Origin: a virus
Virus record (IMG/VR): IMGVR_UViG_3300032304_000700
Location: 1 to 64,000 of that record
Strand: one strand, 5' to 3'
DNA: 64,000 nt
Part shown: one piece after another, positions 26,651 to 33,162 of the stretch
Numbering within the stretch: the stretch's first letter is position 1
Layout: every line of letters begins with the position of its first letter
Notes under the pieces: generated by a model
Seen by the model: the letters and a program-made list of their open reading frames with translations, nothing else
Told to the model about the DNA's origin: nothing
Database searches by the model: none
Translations under genes and position numbers: made by a program

Positions 26651-26815
26651 GTTTTTTCTTATAGTTTCTTGCCTTTCTATCCTTTTTCTTTTGGAAGGTT
26701 TAATAAAATTCTTCCTTTCTCTAAGTTCTTCTATTTGTTTTATGGACTGAACTCTCTTTTTGTAATCTTTTATTGCCCACTCTATGTTTCCACCTTTAAC
26801 ACTAACTATTAACAT
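26639..26815 (-). CDS. rpsU: Phage-encoded ribosomal protein bS21
   Basis: 58 aa, ATG at 26815, 2 nt after the stop of the previous gene. The protein starts MLIVSVKGGNIEWAIKDYKK and continues with RVQSIKQIEELRERKNFIKP, then SKRKR and a basic tail ending KNKLF. The bS21 family signature is visible: an N-terminal strand, 'IE.A...YK...', then 'ELR.R..F.KPS..KR'. E. coli bS21 has ~70 residues; Bacteroidota forms are nearer 60 and begin MLII/MLIV, as recalled. bS21 binds the 30S platform beside the 3' end of 16S rRNA and the anti-Shine-Dalgarno. Phage bS21 genes are known from aquatic phages. Here the gene sits in the head operon, immediately upstream of an SD-led scaffold gene. Confidence 0.88.
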   Translation of the reverse strand: MLIVSVKGGNIEWAIKDYKKRVQSIKQIEELRERKNFIKPSKRKRIERQETIRKNKLF

Positions 26816-26817
26816 CC

Positions 26818-27189
26818 TTATTGTAAATTAACCAATTTGTATTTTGTTGAGTATAATAAAGTTACAACTGTATCTATGTCGTTTTGTAACCAACTCATTT
26901 GTAATTTTTCGTCTTGTCTTAACTTTGCAACTGCTGCAATCAATTTATCAAAATATGCAACTACATTTTTAATGTCATTGTTTGTATCTAATCCACTTAC
27001 TGCTTGTAATTTGATTAAACCATATTGTCCTTGATATGCTTCAACTAATCCGTCTACTATTCCACCAATTGAGTCGTAATAATTTCCCAATGCTAAATGT
27101 GCAGATAATGAACCAACACCTCTCTGTCCTAAATGAAATGAATGTGCCTGCGTTCTACTATGTAATAATAATGATGCTAGTTGTTCCAA
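26818..27189 (-). CDS. Small helical protein, DUF5856-like
   Basis: 123 aa. No ATG is available at the N-terminus; the best start is TTG at 27189, 10 nt after the upstream stop. The sequence LLLHSRTQAHSFHLGQRGVG, then SLSAHLALGNYYDSIGGIVD and LVEAYQGQYGLI, recalls a family of phage proteins I remember as DUF5856. The 'H..HL..RG..SL.AH.AL..YYD.I....D.L.E' spacing resembles one half of a Dps/ferritin-type helical bundle. Metal binding is possible through the three His and the Asp/Glu but unproven. It is the gene directly before bS21, separated by 2 nt, so the two are probably translationally coupled. Confidence 0.6.
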   Translation of the reverse strand: MEQLASLLLHSRTQAHSFHLGQRGVGSLSAHLALGNYYDSIGGIVDGLVEAYQGQYGLIKLQAVSGLDTNNDIKNVVAYFDKLIAAVAKLRQDEKLQMSWLQNDIDTVVTLLYSTKYKLVNLQ

Positions 27190-27199
27190 TTTATTTCTT

Positions 27200-27610
27200 T
27201 TATTTTATTCCCAATCTTTCTTTCATAACATCTTCAGAAATGTCTGCAATTTCAAAATATCTACCCAATACATTTCCCATATCTTCATAAAGTGCTTCCA
27301 ATCTTTGTTGTTGTTGAGATGCTTCTTTAGCTTCTTTTTCAAATGCACCTTGTAGTTTTTTCAATTCACCCATATTTCTTTTAATAGTGACTCTATCAAA
27401 CCAATCATCACCTTCTCTCAAAGTGTATTCTTGTGCAGCATCTGCAATTGCTCCCAATGTTTCTGCAACCTGTCTAATGTCAGATTTTCTACTTATTCCT
27501 TCTCTATGTTGACCATATGTTGAAATGATTTCCAAAAAATGCTTCTTTAAGTTTGAAGGCAATTTTTGAAATTCTTCATTTTCTTTCATTAAATCTTTTA
27601 ACTTTATCAT
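27200..27610 (-). CDS. Coiled-coil protein beside the prohead protease
   Basis: 136 aa, entirely helical in appearance: KLKDLMKENEEFQKLPSNLK, GISRKSDIRQVAETLGAIAD, VTIKRNMGELKKLQGAFEKE and a Gln-rich coil ending in DISEDVMKERLGIK. No catalytic motif. It lies 4 nt downstream of the gp21-like protease and 10 nt before the DUF5856-like gene. In T4 the same region encodes small prohead core proteins (gp67, gp68), so a minor core or assembly protein is plausible. Similar genes occur near protease genes in aquatic T4-like phages, from memory. Function is not proven. Confidence 0.5.
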   Translation of the reverse strand: MIKLKDLMKENEEFQKLPSNLKKHFLEIISTYGQHREGISRKSDIRQVAETLGAIADAAQEYTLREGDDWFDRVTIKRNMGELKKLQGAFEKEAKEASQQQQRLEALYEDMGNVLGRYFEIADISEDVMKERLGIK

Positions 27611-27614
27611 CTTA

Positions 27615-28205
27615 TTAGTTTAATTCTATTATAATTTCTCTCATTAAATCTTGTGACTTACACCACTTACCACATTCCTCTGCTACTTTTGCCCATTGTT
27701 TACTTTCGTTCATAGGAGCCATAAATGCACCATGTGTTGATGGGTTTGATACAAAGTCCCATCCAACTAATTCAAAGTCTTCCTGAACCATTACAGTACC
27801 ATCTCTAAGTTCTTTTACCGAACCCAATCCTCTACTACTAATACCTAGACGGATATTATTTTTCAATAATTCTTTTAAGATATTACCAGATGGAGTTGAT
27901 AGTATTTCTACTACACCACACACATCATCACCTTCCCAAAAAATTTCTCTAATATTATGAGAAACATTTTTTAAGTTAATAACAGGAGAATCTGGATGGT
28001 CTAATTCACCCAATGCTCTTCTTTCTTTGATAAGTTGTTCGTATTTCTTACATTCTCTTTCTAAGATTTCTTTAGGATATCTTCTATGATTTTGATTTGG
28101 TGCACCTGCTCTTTGTAGGATTCCCTTAACCAAATAAGTTCCATTGTCTTCTTGTTGAAGTTTTGCTTCAAACAAATGGGTTTCTATCAATAATCCTTTA
28201 TTCAT
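27615..28205 (-). CDS. gp21: Prohead core protease, gp21-like
   Basis: 196 aa, near T4 gp21 (212 aa). Landmarks of the T4 prohead protease family (MEROPS U9, herpesvirus-assemblin-like fold) are QRAGAPNQNHRRYPKEILER early, ALGELDHPDSP with His70, VSHNIREIFWEGDDVCGVVE with His83, ILSTPSGNILKELL, IRLGISSRGLGSV with Ser123/Ser124, and ELVGWDFVSNPSTHGAF. His70 and one of Ser123/Ser124 are the likely catalytic pair. The protease sits in the prohead core, then cuts the scaffold and the N-terminus of the capsid protein. Its ATG overlaps the stop of the next upstream gene by 1 nt. Confidence 0.9.
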   Translation of the reverse strand: MNKGLLIETHLFEAKLQQEDNGTYLVKGILQRAGAPNQNHRRYPKEILERECKKYEQLIKERRALGELDHPDSPVINLKNVSHNIREIFWEGDDVCGVVEILSTPSGNILKELLKNNIRLGISSRGLGSVKELRDGTVMVQEDFELVGWDFVSNPSTHGAFMAPMNESKQWAKVAEECGKWCKSQDLMREIIIELN

Positions 28206-28498
28206 TATTTCTTATTTCTCAATGTTTCTAAATCAGAAGCTTCAATTTCACCATCACCATCGGTATCTAACTTATCTTGATTTCCAACCAATTCTTCTGG
28301 TAAGTTTGATAATCTACCTTCGTTCTTAGCTTTGTATGCTTTATCTACTGCAGTAAAGAACTTAGATTTTTGATTTGCGTCCATATCTTTTAAAGACTTA
28401 TGTGTTCTTTTCAACATATGTCTAAAAAGTTTTTCGTAGTCATCTTTGGACTCATCTAATACTTCTCTAACTACATTTCTTAATTGTTCTAAATTCAT
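28205..28498 (-). CDS. Small protein with C-terminal EF-hand-like loop
   Basis: 97 aa from the ATG at 28498, chosen over a TTG at 28510 because it lies 1 nt after the previous stop and starts the conserved-looking NLEQLRNVVREVLDESK helix. The N-terminal 70 residues are basic and helical (FRHMLKRTHKSLKDMDANQK). The C-terminus holds LDTDGDGEIEASDLETLRNK, matching an EF-hand/dockerin calcium loop (D-x-D-x-D-x-E...D). It overlaps the protease start by 1 nt. Possible roles are a prohead core component or a calcium-responsive assembly factor; neither is established. An ATATTTATA motif lies 57 nt upstream, inside the previous gene. Confidence 0.55.
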   Translation of the reverse strand: MNLEQLRNVVREVLDESKDDYEKLFRHMLKRTHKSLKDMDANQKSKFFTAVDKAYKAKNEGRLSNLPEELVGNQDKLDTDGDGEIEASDLETLRNKK

Positions 28499-28499
28499 T

Positions 28500-29084
28500 T
28501 TATTGTGCAATTTTTCTGATTTGTTGTTCTAATTTAAGTAATCTCTCTTTTATAGTATAAATATGTTTATTTGTCCTTTTCCAGAAATTTTGATTACTCA
28601 CACCATTTTCTTGCTTTATTCTACCATACCACCCCATAAATTTTTCAATTTCTGCAAGTTGTTTGTTGATATTTGAAATCCCTTTATTAACTTTTATATA
28701 AGCTGGTGAATCTTCTTTTTTCAATTCTATCCAACGATTCTCATTAACTACACTATATCCGGTTAACTTTGCAGCTTTTTTTGCACTTTTTTTATCACTA
28801 CCTTTCTTACCAAATGCATTAGGAATTTCATATCCTTGCACATTACCTGTAACATTCATTTCATCAACCATACCCCTAATTATTTCTTTAAGTTTATCGA
28901 TTGATTCCGATTTTACTTTATTTGGCAATCCTTTATGTTTAGTTGATGCAAAGTCTTTTGCAGATTTGTCATCGATATCCTCTGCAGCTTTTGCAACTTC
29001 AGGAGAAGGTGCATCCATATCACCTTTTTGTACGGCATGAACCATACCCATAAATCTTTGTTGTGCTTTACTTTTTGCTGGCAT
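28500..29084 (-). CDS. DUF3008-like protein with coiled C-terminus
   Basis: 194 aa. The N-terminal ~60 residues (PAKSKAQQRFMGMVHAVQKG, VAKAAEDIDDKSAKDFASTK, HKGLPNKV) match the DUF3008 family as I recall it, common in T4-like phages and of unknown function. The second half is a separate helical, basic region (ELKKEDSPAYIKVNKGISNI; RLLKLEQQIRKIAQ). An unusual Shine-Dalgarno-like CGGAGA lies 6 nt before the ATG. It sits in the head cluster between a small beta protein and the EF-hand protein. A role in head assembly is possible from context only. Confidence 0.65.
   Translation of the reverse strand: MPAKSKAQQRFMGMVHAVQKGDMDAPSPEVAKAAEDIDDKSAKDFASTKHKGLPNKVKSESIDKLKEIIRGMVDEMNVTGNVQGYEIPNAFGKKGSDKKSAKKAAKLTGYSVVNENRWIELKKEDSPAYIKVNKGISNINKQLAEIEKFMGWYGRIKQENGVSNQNFWKRTNKHIYTIKERLLKLEQQIRKIAQ
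28556..28564 (-). promoter_or_regulatory. ATATTTATA motif inside the DUF3008-like gene, before the EF-hand gene
   Basis: Sense-strand ATATTTATA, 57 nt upstream of the ATG at 28498 and within the coding sequence of the preceding gene. It may start a protease/scaffold sub-transcript, or be chance. Confidence 0.25.
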
Positions 29085-29103
29085 ATTATTCTCCGTTTAA
29101 ATT

Positions 29104-29376
29104 TTATGATAATAGATATGCCGAACCTGCCGTTACGGTAATACTTCTTACATGCATTGGTATTGGTTCTCCAACTGATAAATGTTCCAATTTAATTGTA
29201 GAACGATTGCTTGTTTGAGATATTGAACCACTATAATTTCCATCAACAACACCTTCTAAAACAACTGATCCAGATGTTATTCCATTTTTGGAAACCATAA
29301 CACCCCATGCATTTGTTAAAGAACCAGATTGTCCTGTGGTATATTCTTTTGCGTTATAAATTCTATAATTTACCAT
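29104..29376 (-). CDS. Unknown small beta-rich protein
   Basis: 90 aa. Not recognised. Begins VNYRIYNAKEYTTGQSGSLT and contains GVMVSKNGITSGSVVLEGVV and IPMHVRSITVTAGSAYLLS. The alternating pattern suggests an all-beta fold. The text resembles small tail or head proteins that mediate attachment ('SGSVxLEGV', 'ITVTAGSAYLL'). It starts 3 nt after the stop of the 291-aa gene and is followed by the DUF3008-like gene. Probably a minor virion protein. Confidence 0.4.
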   Translation of the reverse strand: MVNYRIYNAKEYTTGQSGSLTNAWGVMVSKNGITSGSVVLEGVVDGNYSGSISQTSNRSTIKLEHLSVGEPIPMHVRSITVTAGSAYLLS

Positions 29377-29379
29377 TTT

Positions 29380-30255
29380 TTATTTTTTTATTGATTCTTT
29401 TAATTCACTTAATAATTCATAAGTCATCATCATTGCGGAAAGGTGTTGTTCTTTAATCTTTTTTACAGACTTAATCTTTTTAACATTTGCAATTGTTTCT
29501 GTTAGTTTGATTTTAGTTACTTTATCATTAATCTTAGAACCAACTTCTTTCAATGAATCTACTAATTTAGAAACTTCATTATTAACATATTCACTTAATT
29601 TACCAGTATTGTTGATGTTATTTATATATTCTCTCAATAATGATTTTTGTTCAGATGTAAGACTTTTGTATTTGTTATTAAAAGATTCTACTAATAATTT
29701 GTATGATACTGCTCTTAAATCTTCGTCTTGTTTTCTATATTCTTCTAAAACTGCATCTTTTACCTTTACATCTTTATTTTGAATAGATGAATTGATAATG
29801 TTTTCTGCAATAGTAAATCTAGATGAAACTATATCCGTTGGGTCAAATGATTCTTCAGATGTAACGGTTTCAAATATCTTATAAATAGATGCAAGAGTTT
29901 TGTAGTTTGATATTGGAGATTTAATAAACTCATCTAAATTATAAGTTTCCTTAATTTCTTTAATAAGGTTATACTTTTCTTTTGTAAGTTTTTTCTCGTC
30001 AATCTTTTTACGAGCTTCCAATATCGTATTGATAAATTGTTCAGCCTTTGATTCCGAATTATATTTTTCGTTAATCAAATATTGATATAACTTTAGTTCT
30101 TTAGATAATTCTTTTTTAGAATTAAAATGTTCTTTTAAAATTTTTTCTGCTACTGATTTATTTGCAGACATGATTTCAGACGTAATTTGTCTTACTAACA
30201 ATTCAAATATGAATCCAGTATTTTTAAATTTAGAATGCTTTATTTTTTTCATCAA
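29380..30255 (-). CDS. Conserved-looking helical protein next to the portal gene
   Basis: 291 aa, Lys-rich and almost all helical. The N-terminus KKIKHSKFKNTGFIFELLVR, then QITSEIMSANKSVAEKILKE, looks like a family I associate with the head cluster of aquatic T4-like phages, where it has no assigned role. The central part has NLDEFIKSPISNYKTLASIY, and the C-terminus a long coil with INDKVTKIKLTETIANVKKI. Starts at the first of two Met codons; ATATTTATA lies 18 nt upstream. It may be a prohead core or internal head protein. That is inference from its position just downstream of the portal gene. Confidence 0.5.
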   Translation of the reverse strand: MMKKIKHSKFKNTGFIFELLVRQITSEIMSANKSVAEKILKEHFNSKKELSKELKLYQYLINEKYNSESKAEQFINTILEARKKIDEKKLTKEKYNLIKEIKETYNLDEFIKSPISNYKTLASIYKIFETVTSEESFDPTDIVSSRFTIAENIINSSIQNKDVKVKDAVLEEYRKQDEDLRAVSYKLLVESFNNKYKSLTSEQKSLLREYINNINNTGKLSEYVNNEVSKLVDSLKEVGSKINDKVTKIKLTETIANVKKIKSVKKIKEQHLSAMMMTYELLSELKESIKK

Positions 30256-30273
30256 TTGATATTATTTATCAGA

Positions 30274-30282
30274 TATAAATAT
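30274..30282 (-). promoter_or_regulatory. ATATTTATA motif upstream of the 291-aa head-cluster gene
   Basis: Sense-strand ATATTTATA, 18 nt before the ATG at 30255, in the 47-bp gap after the portal gene. Confidence 0.45.
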
Positions 30283-30302
30283 GTTTTTATATTAGTTTAT
30301 TA

Positions 30303-32045
30303 CTATTTATCCAAATTCTCTGTTAGAATTGTTTTTTTATTACCATTCATATCTTTAAAAACTTCTAAATATGATATTTTTCTTGGTTTGTATGGTATTG
30401 AGCCTTCTTTTGATTTAAGTGTTTTAATACCTAATGGGTCTCTACCAGCAATGTGGTCATCTTTACCATATCTAACTGTGTCTTTTGGTCTACCGATTTT
30501 ACTTTCACTTTCTAATTCGGAATTTATAGAATTAATCTCTTCCTCTACATCGGTAGGGCCTTCTGTACCTGTTGGTTTTGCCGGGTCCATTCCCTGAGTT
30601 TCAATTGAGTTTAATCTAAATGATTGTTTAGTATCCTCTAATACTTGCATTGCCATTTTCTCTTGTTCGTCTTTGGCCATATTTAAAATAGTCTCATACA
30701 TCCATTCTTTTGAAACCATCTTAGTTTGTTGCATTTGTTGAATCAATGCAACTTTGGAAGTATATAACTCAACTTTTTCTTGTTCATATATTTTAGATGG
30801 GATTGTCAATTCTAATGTAAAGTTTGTCAATCTATCATCATCAATTCCTTGTGCATATAAGTGAACAATTGCAATCTTTGTTAATTCCGAAACTATTACT
30901 CTTTGTATTCTTTCAATAGTTTTTGCAAATCTAACATCCATTGCGGCAAGTGTTGCCTTACCATTTGTGTCCTCTTCATATCCTAAATATGCTTTTGGAA
31001 TTTGTAATGCTGCCATAAACTTATTTTTCAAATAGTTAATGTCATCAATCATATTATATTCCAATCCTTTCAAAGTATCAATTGAAGTTCCATTATCACT
31101 ACCACGAACTGGCATGTAATAATCTTCAATTAAGTTTTGCATATTATATTTTAAGTTATACTCACCAGTTCTTTCATCGACAAATGGAACTTTTTTAGAT
31201 GAGTTAATAATTTTCTGCATGTAGTTATCCACTTCATTTGGTGGAATATTACCAACATCTACTTTAAAGATTCTCTTTTCAGGGGCTCTCATTACTCTGT
31301 GGATTAACATAGCGTCTTCCATCAATTGCAATTGTTTCCAAACTCTTCTACCACCTTCAATCATAGATTTTCCGTAAGGTAAGAAATTTGAGTCACCATT
31401 TAATCTAAAATGAGCTATTTCATAATTCTCATATTCTTTCTTAGGTGTAGATGATGGTCCTGAATATGGGTTTTGGTATGGTGCGTATACAAATTTAACT
31501 CTTTGTGGGTTGTTTGGGTCAAATCCTTCAACTCTACTCATTTCGTATGTTGATAGTGGCAATACATTAACAATTCCTAAGTTTTCTGCCATTTCTAATT
31601 GTAAATAAAAATCACCATACTTAACCAAATTTCTTGCCCATGGCCATAAATTAAATTCTATATTAAGAATATCGTAAAATAGATTTTCTAATATTTGTTT
31701 AATTTCTGCATCTTCGTGATGTATTTTTAAAACATTTCCAAATTCATTTCTAGCAGTACATTCATCTGCATATACATTCAATGCAGCAGATAAAATTGGG
31801 TCACTATCCATTGAATCGTAATCTCTAAACAAATCAATTCTAACTTGTTGATATGCTAATGATGATTCTACGGTACCGGATGCGTAGTTACTAACCTTCA
31901 ACTTCATAAATCTGTCTACTAGATTCGTAGTCATGTTTTGATACTCATCGGTATCAATAACTTTAATACCTCTCTCCGTTTTACGGACAATAGTATTTGT
32001 TGAAAATAATTTTTGTAACCTACTAAATATTGTTTTTTCTGCCAT
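30303..32045 (-). CDS. gp20: Portal vertex protein, gp20-like
   Basis: 580 aa (T4 gp20: 524). Typical gp20 text runs through the protein: RDYDSMDSDPILSAALNVYA then DECTARNEFGNVL, NIEFNLWPWARNLVKYGDFY, PLSTYEMSRVEGFDPNNPQR, NYEIAHFRLNGDSNFLPYGK, LIHRVMRAPEKRIFKVDVGN, KKVPFVDERTGEYNLKYN, YYMPVRGSDNGTSIDTLKG and KNKFMAALQIPKAYLGYEED. The dodecameric portal seeds head assembly and is the DNA channel that the terminase docks on. No SD; the leader is A/T-rich with a near-match ATATTTAA ~23 nt upstream. The C-terminal ~80 residues (GPTDVEEEINSINSELESES onward) are a polar extension. Confidence 0.93.
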   Translation of the reverse strand: MAEKTIFSRLQKLFSTNTIVRKTERGIKVIDTDEYQNMTTNLVDRFMKLKVSNYASGTVESSLAYQQVRIDLFRDYDSMDSDPILSAALNVYADECTARNEFGNVLKIHHEDAEIKQILENLFYDILNIEFNLWPWARNLVKYGDFYLQLEMAENLGIVNVLPLSTYEMSRVEGFDPNNPQRVKFVYAPYQNPYSGPSSTPKKEYENYEIAHFRLNGDSNFLPYGKSMIEGGRRVWKQLQLMEDAMLIHRVMRAPEKRIFKVDVGNIPPNEVDNYMQKIINSSKKVPFVDERTGEYNLKYNMQNLIEDYYMPVRGSDNGTSIDTLKGLEYNMIDDINYLKNKFMAALQIPKAYLGYEEDTNGKATLAAMDVRFAKTIERIQRVIVSELTKIAIVHLYAQGIDDDRLTNFTLELTIPSKIYEQEKVELYTSKVALIQQMQQTKMVSKEWMYETILNMAKDEQEKMAMQVLEDTKQSFRLNSIETQGMDPAKPTGTEGPTDVEEEINSINSELESESKIGRPKDTVRYGKDDHIAGRDPLGIKTLKSKEGSIPYKPRKISYLEVFKDMNGNKKTILTENLDK

Positions 32046-32100
32046 TTTGATATAATTCTATTTTTTTAAATATATGGAAAATTTTTGGTTTTTCCAAATA

Positions 32101-33129
32101 TTACCACTTTCTACAACTCCAATATCTTGCCTTATGTCTTGGTCCTGGAGTATCACAATTATGTCTAGCTCTAAACGACTTTCTCGCCTTTGGGTTAGAT
32201 TTTCTTATTTTCATTGTTTTTTCACCCTTAGACGCTGCCGATGTTCCACCATGTCCAAAATTTACTTTAACAACATTACCTGCTGGATTTTTTACATAAA
32301 CTTTAAATTTCTTAACATCACCTCTCATTGGTTTTCCTAAAGGAACATTTCTACCTTGATACTCTGCTTCAGTCATACATTCACATGTTGCCTCAGATAG
32401 TTCTGTATTATATTCTCTTATAAATTTAATAAAGTCTTTGAAATCATCATAGTTGTCTACATCATATTCCTCTGGTTCTACTTTACCATAATTTACATCA
32501 TCAGAATTTATATCTTCATAAAATTCTTCTTTTGTTAAAACTACTGCAGTTGTATAATTATCTTCAATCTCTTTTATAGGAACACAATTTGGTACCATTT
32601 TACCATTTTTCATTTTACCACCCACTTCTTTATATCCATCCCAACACTCACATAATGCATTAGATTCTCCCTCATTACATTTTTTCCAGCCACCACCTTT
32701 ACTTTTGTAGTTTTTTGCTGCCCATCCGTTTGCGTATGCAGATGGATAAACATCAAATTTAGATTTTGCAGCTGATTTACTTGCAGACCATTTAGCCGGG
32801 TCAGTTGGACAATTCTTTTCTAAAAATAAATTTACTTTTTCTTCTATGTTCATAGTTTCATTTTTTGGTTTTGTTGAAACATATATTGGTTTTTTACCTT
32901 GTCCACTACTATCTTTACCACCTCTACCTGCTTTATTTTGTGCAGCTCTTTTTCTACGAGTTGCACTTTCTTTTTCTTTTTTACTCATTCCGGCTGCTTT
33001 TGCTGCAGGAACACATTTAGCATATCCTTTCTTTTCTCCCGAAGTTCCACATGGTGGATGTTTGCCATCAACTTTTTTGCCGATGTTTACCCATTTTTCT
33101 TTAAACCACTTATTTAAATCTTCGTTCAT
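32101..33129 (-). CDS. Multi-domain Lys/Cys-rich protein (DUF6321-like plus two more modules)
   Basis: 342 aa with three modules. Residues 1-70 (LNKWFKEKWVNIGKKVDGKH, PPCGTSGEKKGYAKCVPAAK, SATRRKRAAQNKAGRGGK) match what I recall as DUF6321. Residues ~105-150 (NCPTDPAKWSASKSAAKSKF, DVYPSAYANGWAAKNYKSKG) are a second small domain often seen alone in aquatic phages. Residues ~270-342 (GDVKKFKVYVKNPAGNVVKV, NPKARKSFRARHNCDTPGPR, HKARYWSCRKW) are a third. Paired Cys residues suggest small metal-binding or disulfide units. An acidic linker (EEYDVDNYDDFKDFIKFI) joins modules 2 and 3. It lies between terminase and portal genes. Possible packaging or DNA-binding role; unproven. Confidence 0.6.
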   Translation of the reverse strand: MNEDLNKWFKEKWVNIGKKVDGKHPPCGTSGEKKGYAKCVPAAKAAGMSKKEKESATRRKRAAQNKAGRGGKDSSGQGKKPIYVSTKPKNETMNIEEKVNLFLEKNCPTDPAKWSASKSAAKSKFDVYPSAYANGWAAKNYKSKGGGWKKCNEGESNALCECWDGYKEVGGKMKNGKMVPNCVPIKEIEDNYTTAVVLTKEEFYEDINSDDVNYGKVEPEEYDVDNYDDFKDFIKFIREYNTELSEATCECMTEAEYQGRNVPLGKPMRGDVKKFKVYVKNPAGNVVKVNFGHGGTSAASKGEKTMKIRKSNPKARKSFRARHNCDTPGPRHKARYWSCRKW

Positions 33130-33146
33130 CTATAATAGTTTCAACA

Positions 33147-33155
33147 TATAAATAT
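33147..33155 (-). promoter_or_regulatory. ATATTTATA motif after the terminase gene
   Basis: Sense-strand ATATTTATA, 17 nt before the ATG at 33129, in the 33-bp gap after the terminase stop. Confidence 0.45.
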
Positions 33156-33162
33156 AAAAAAA

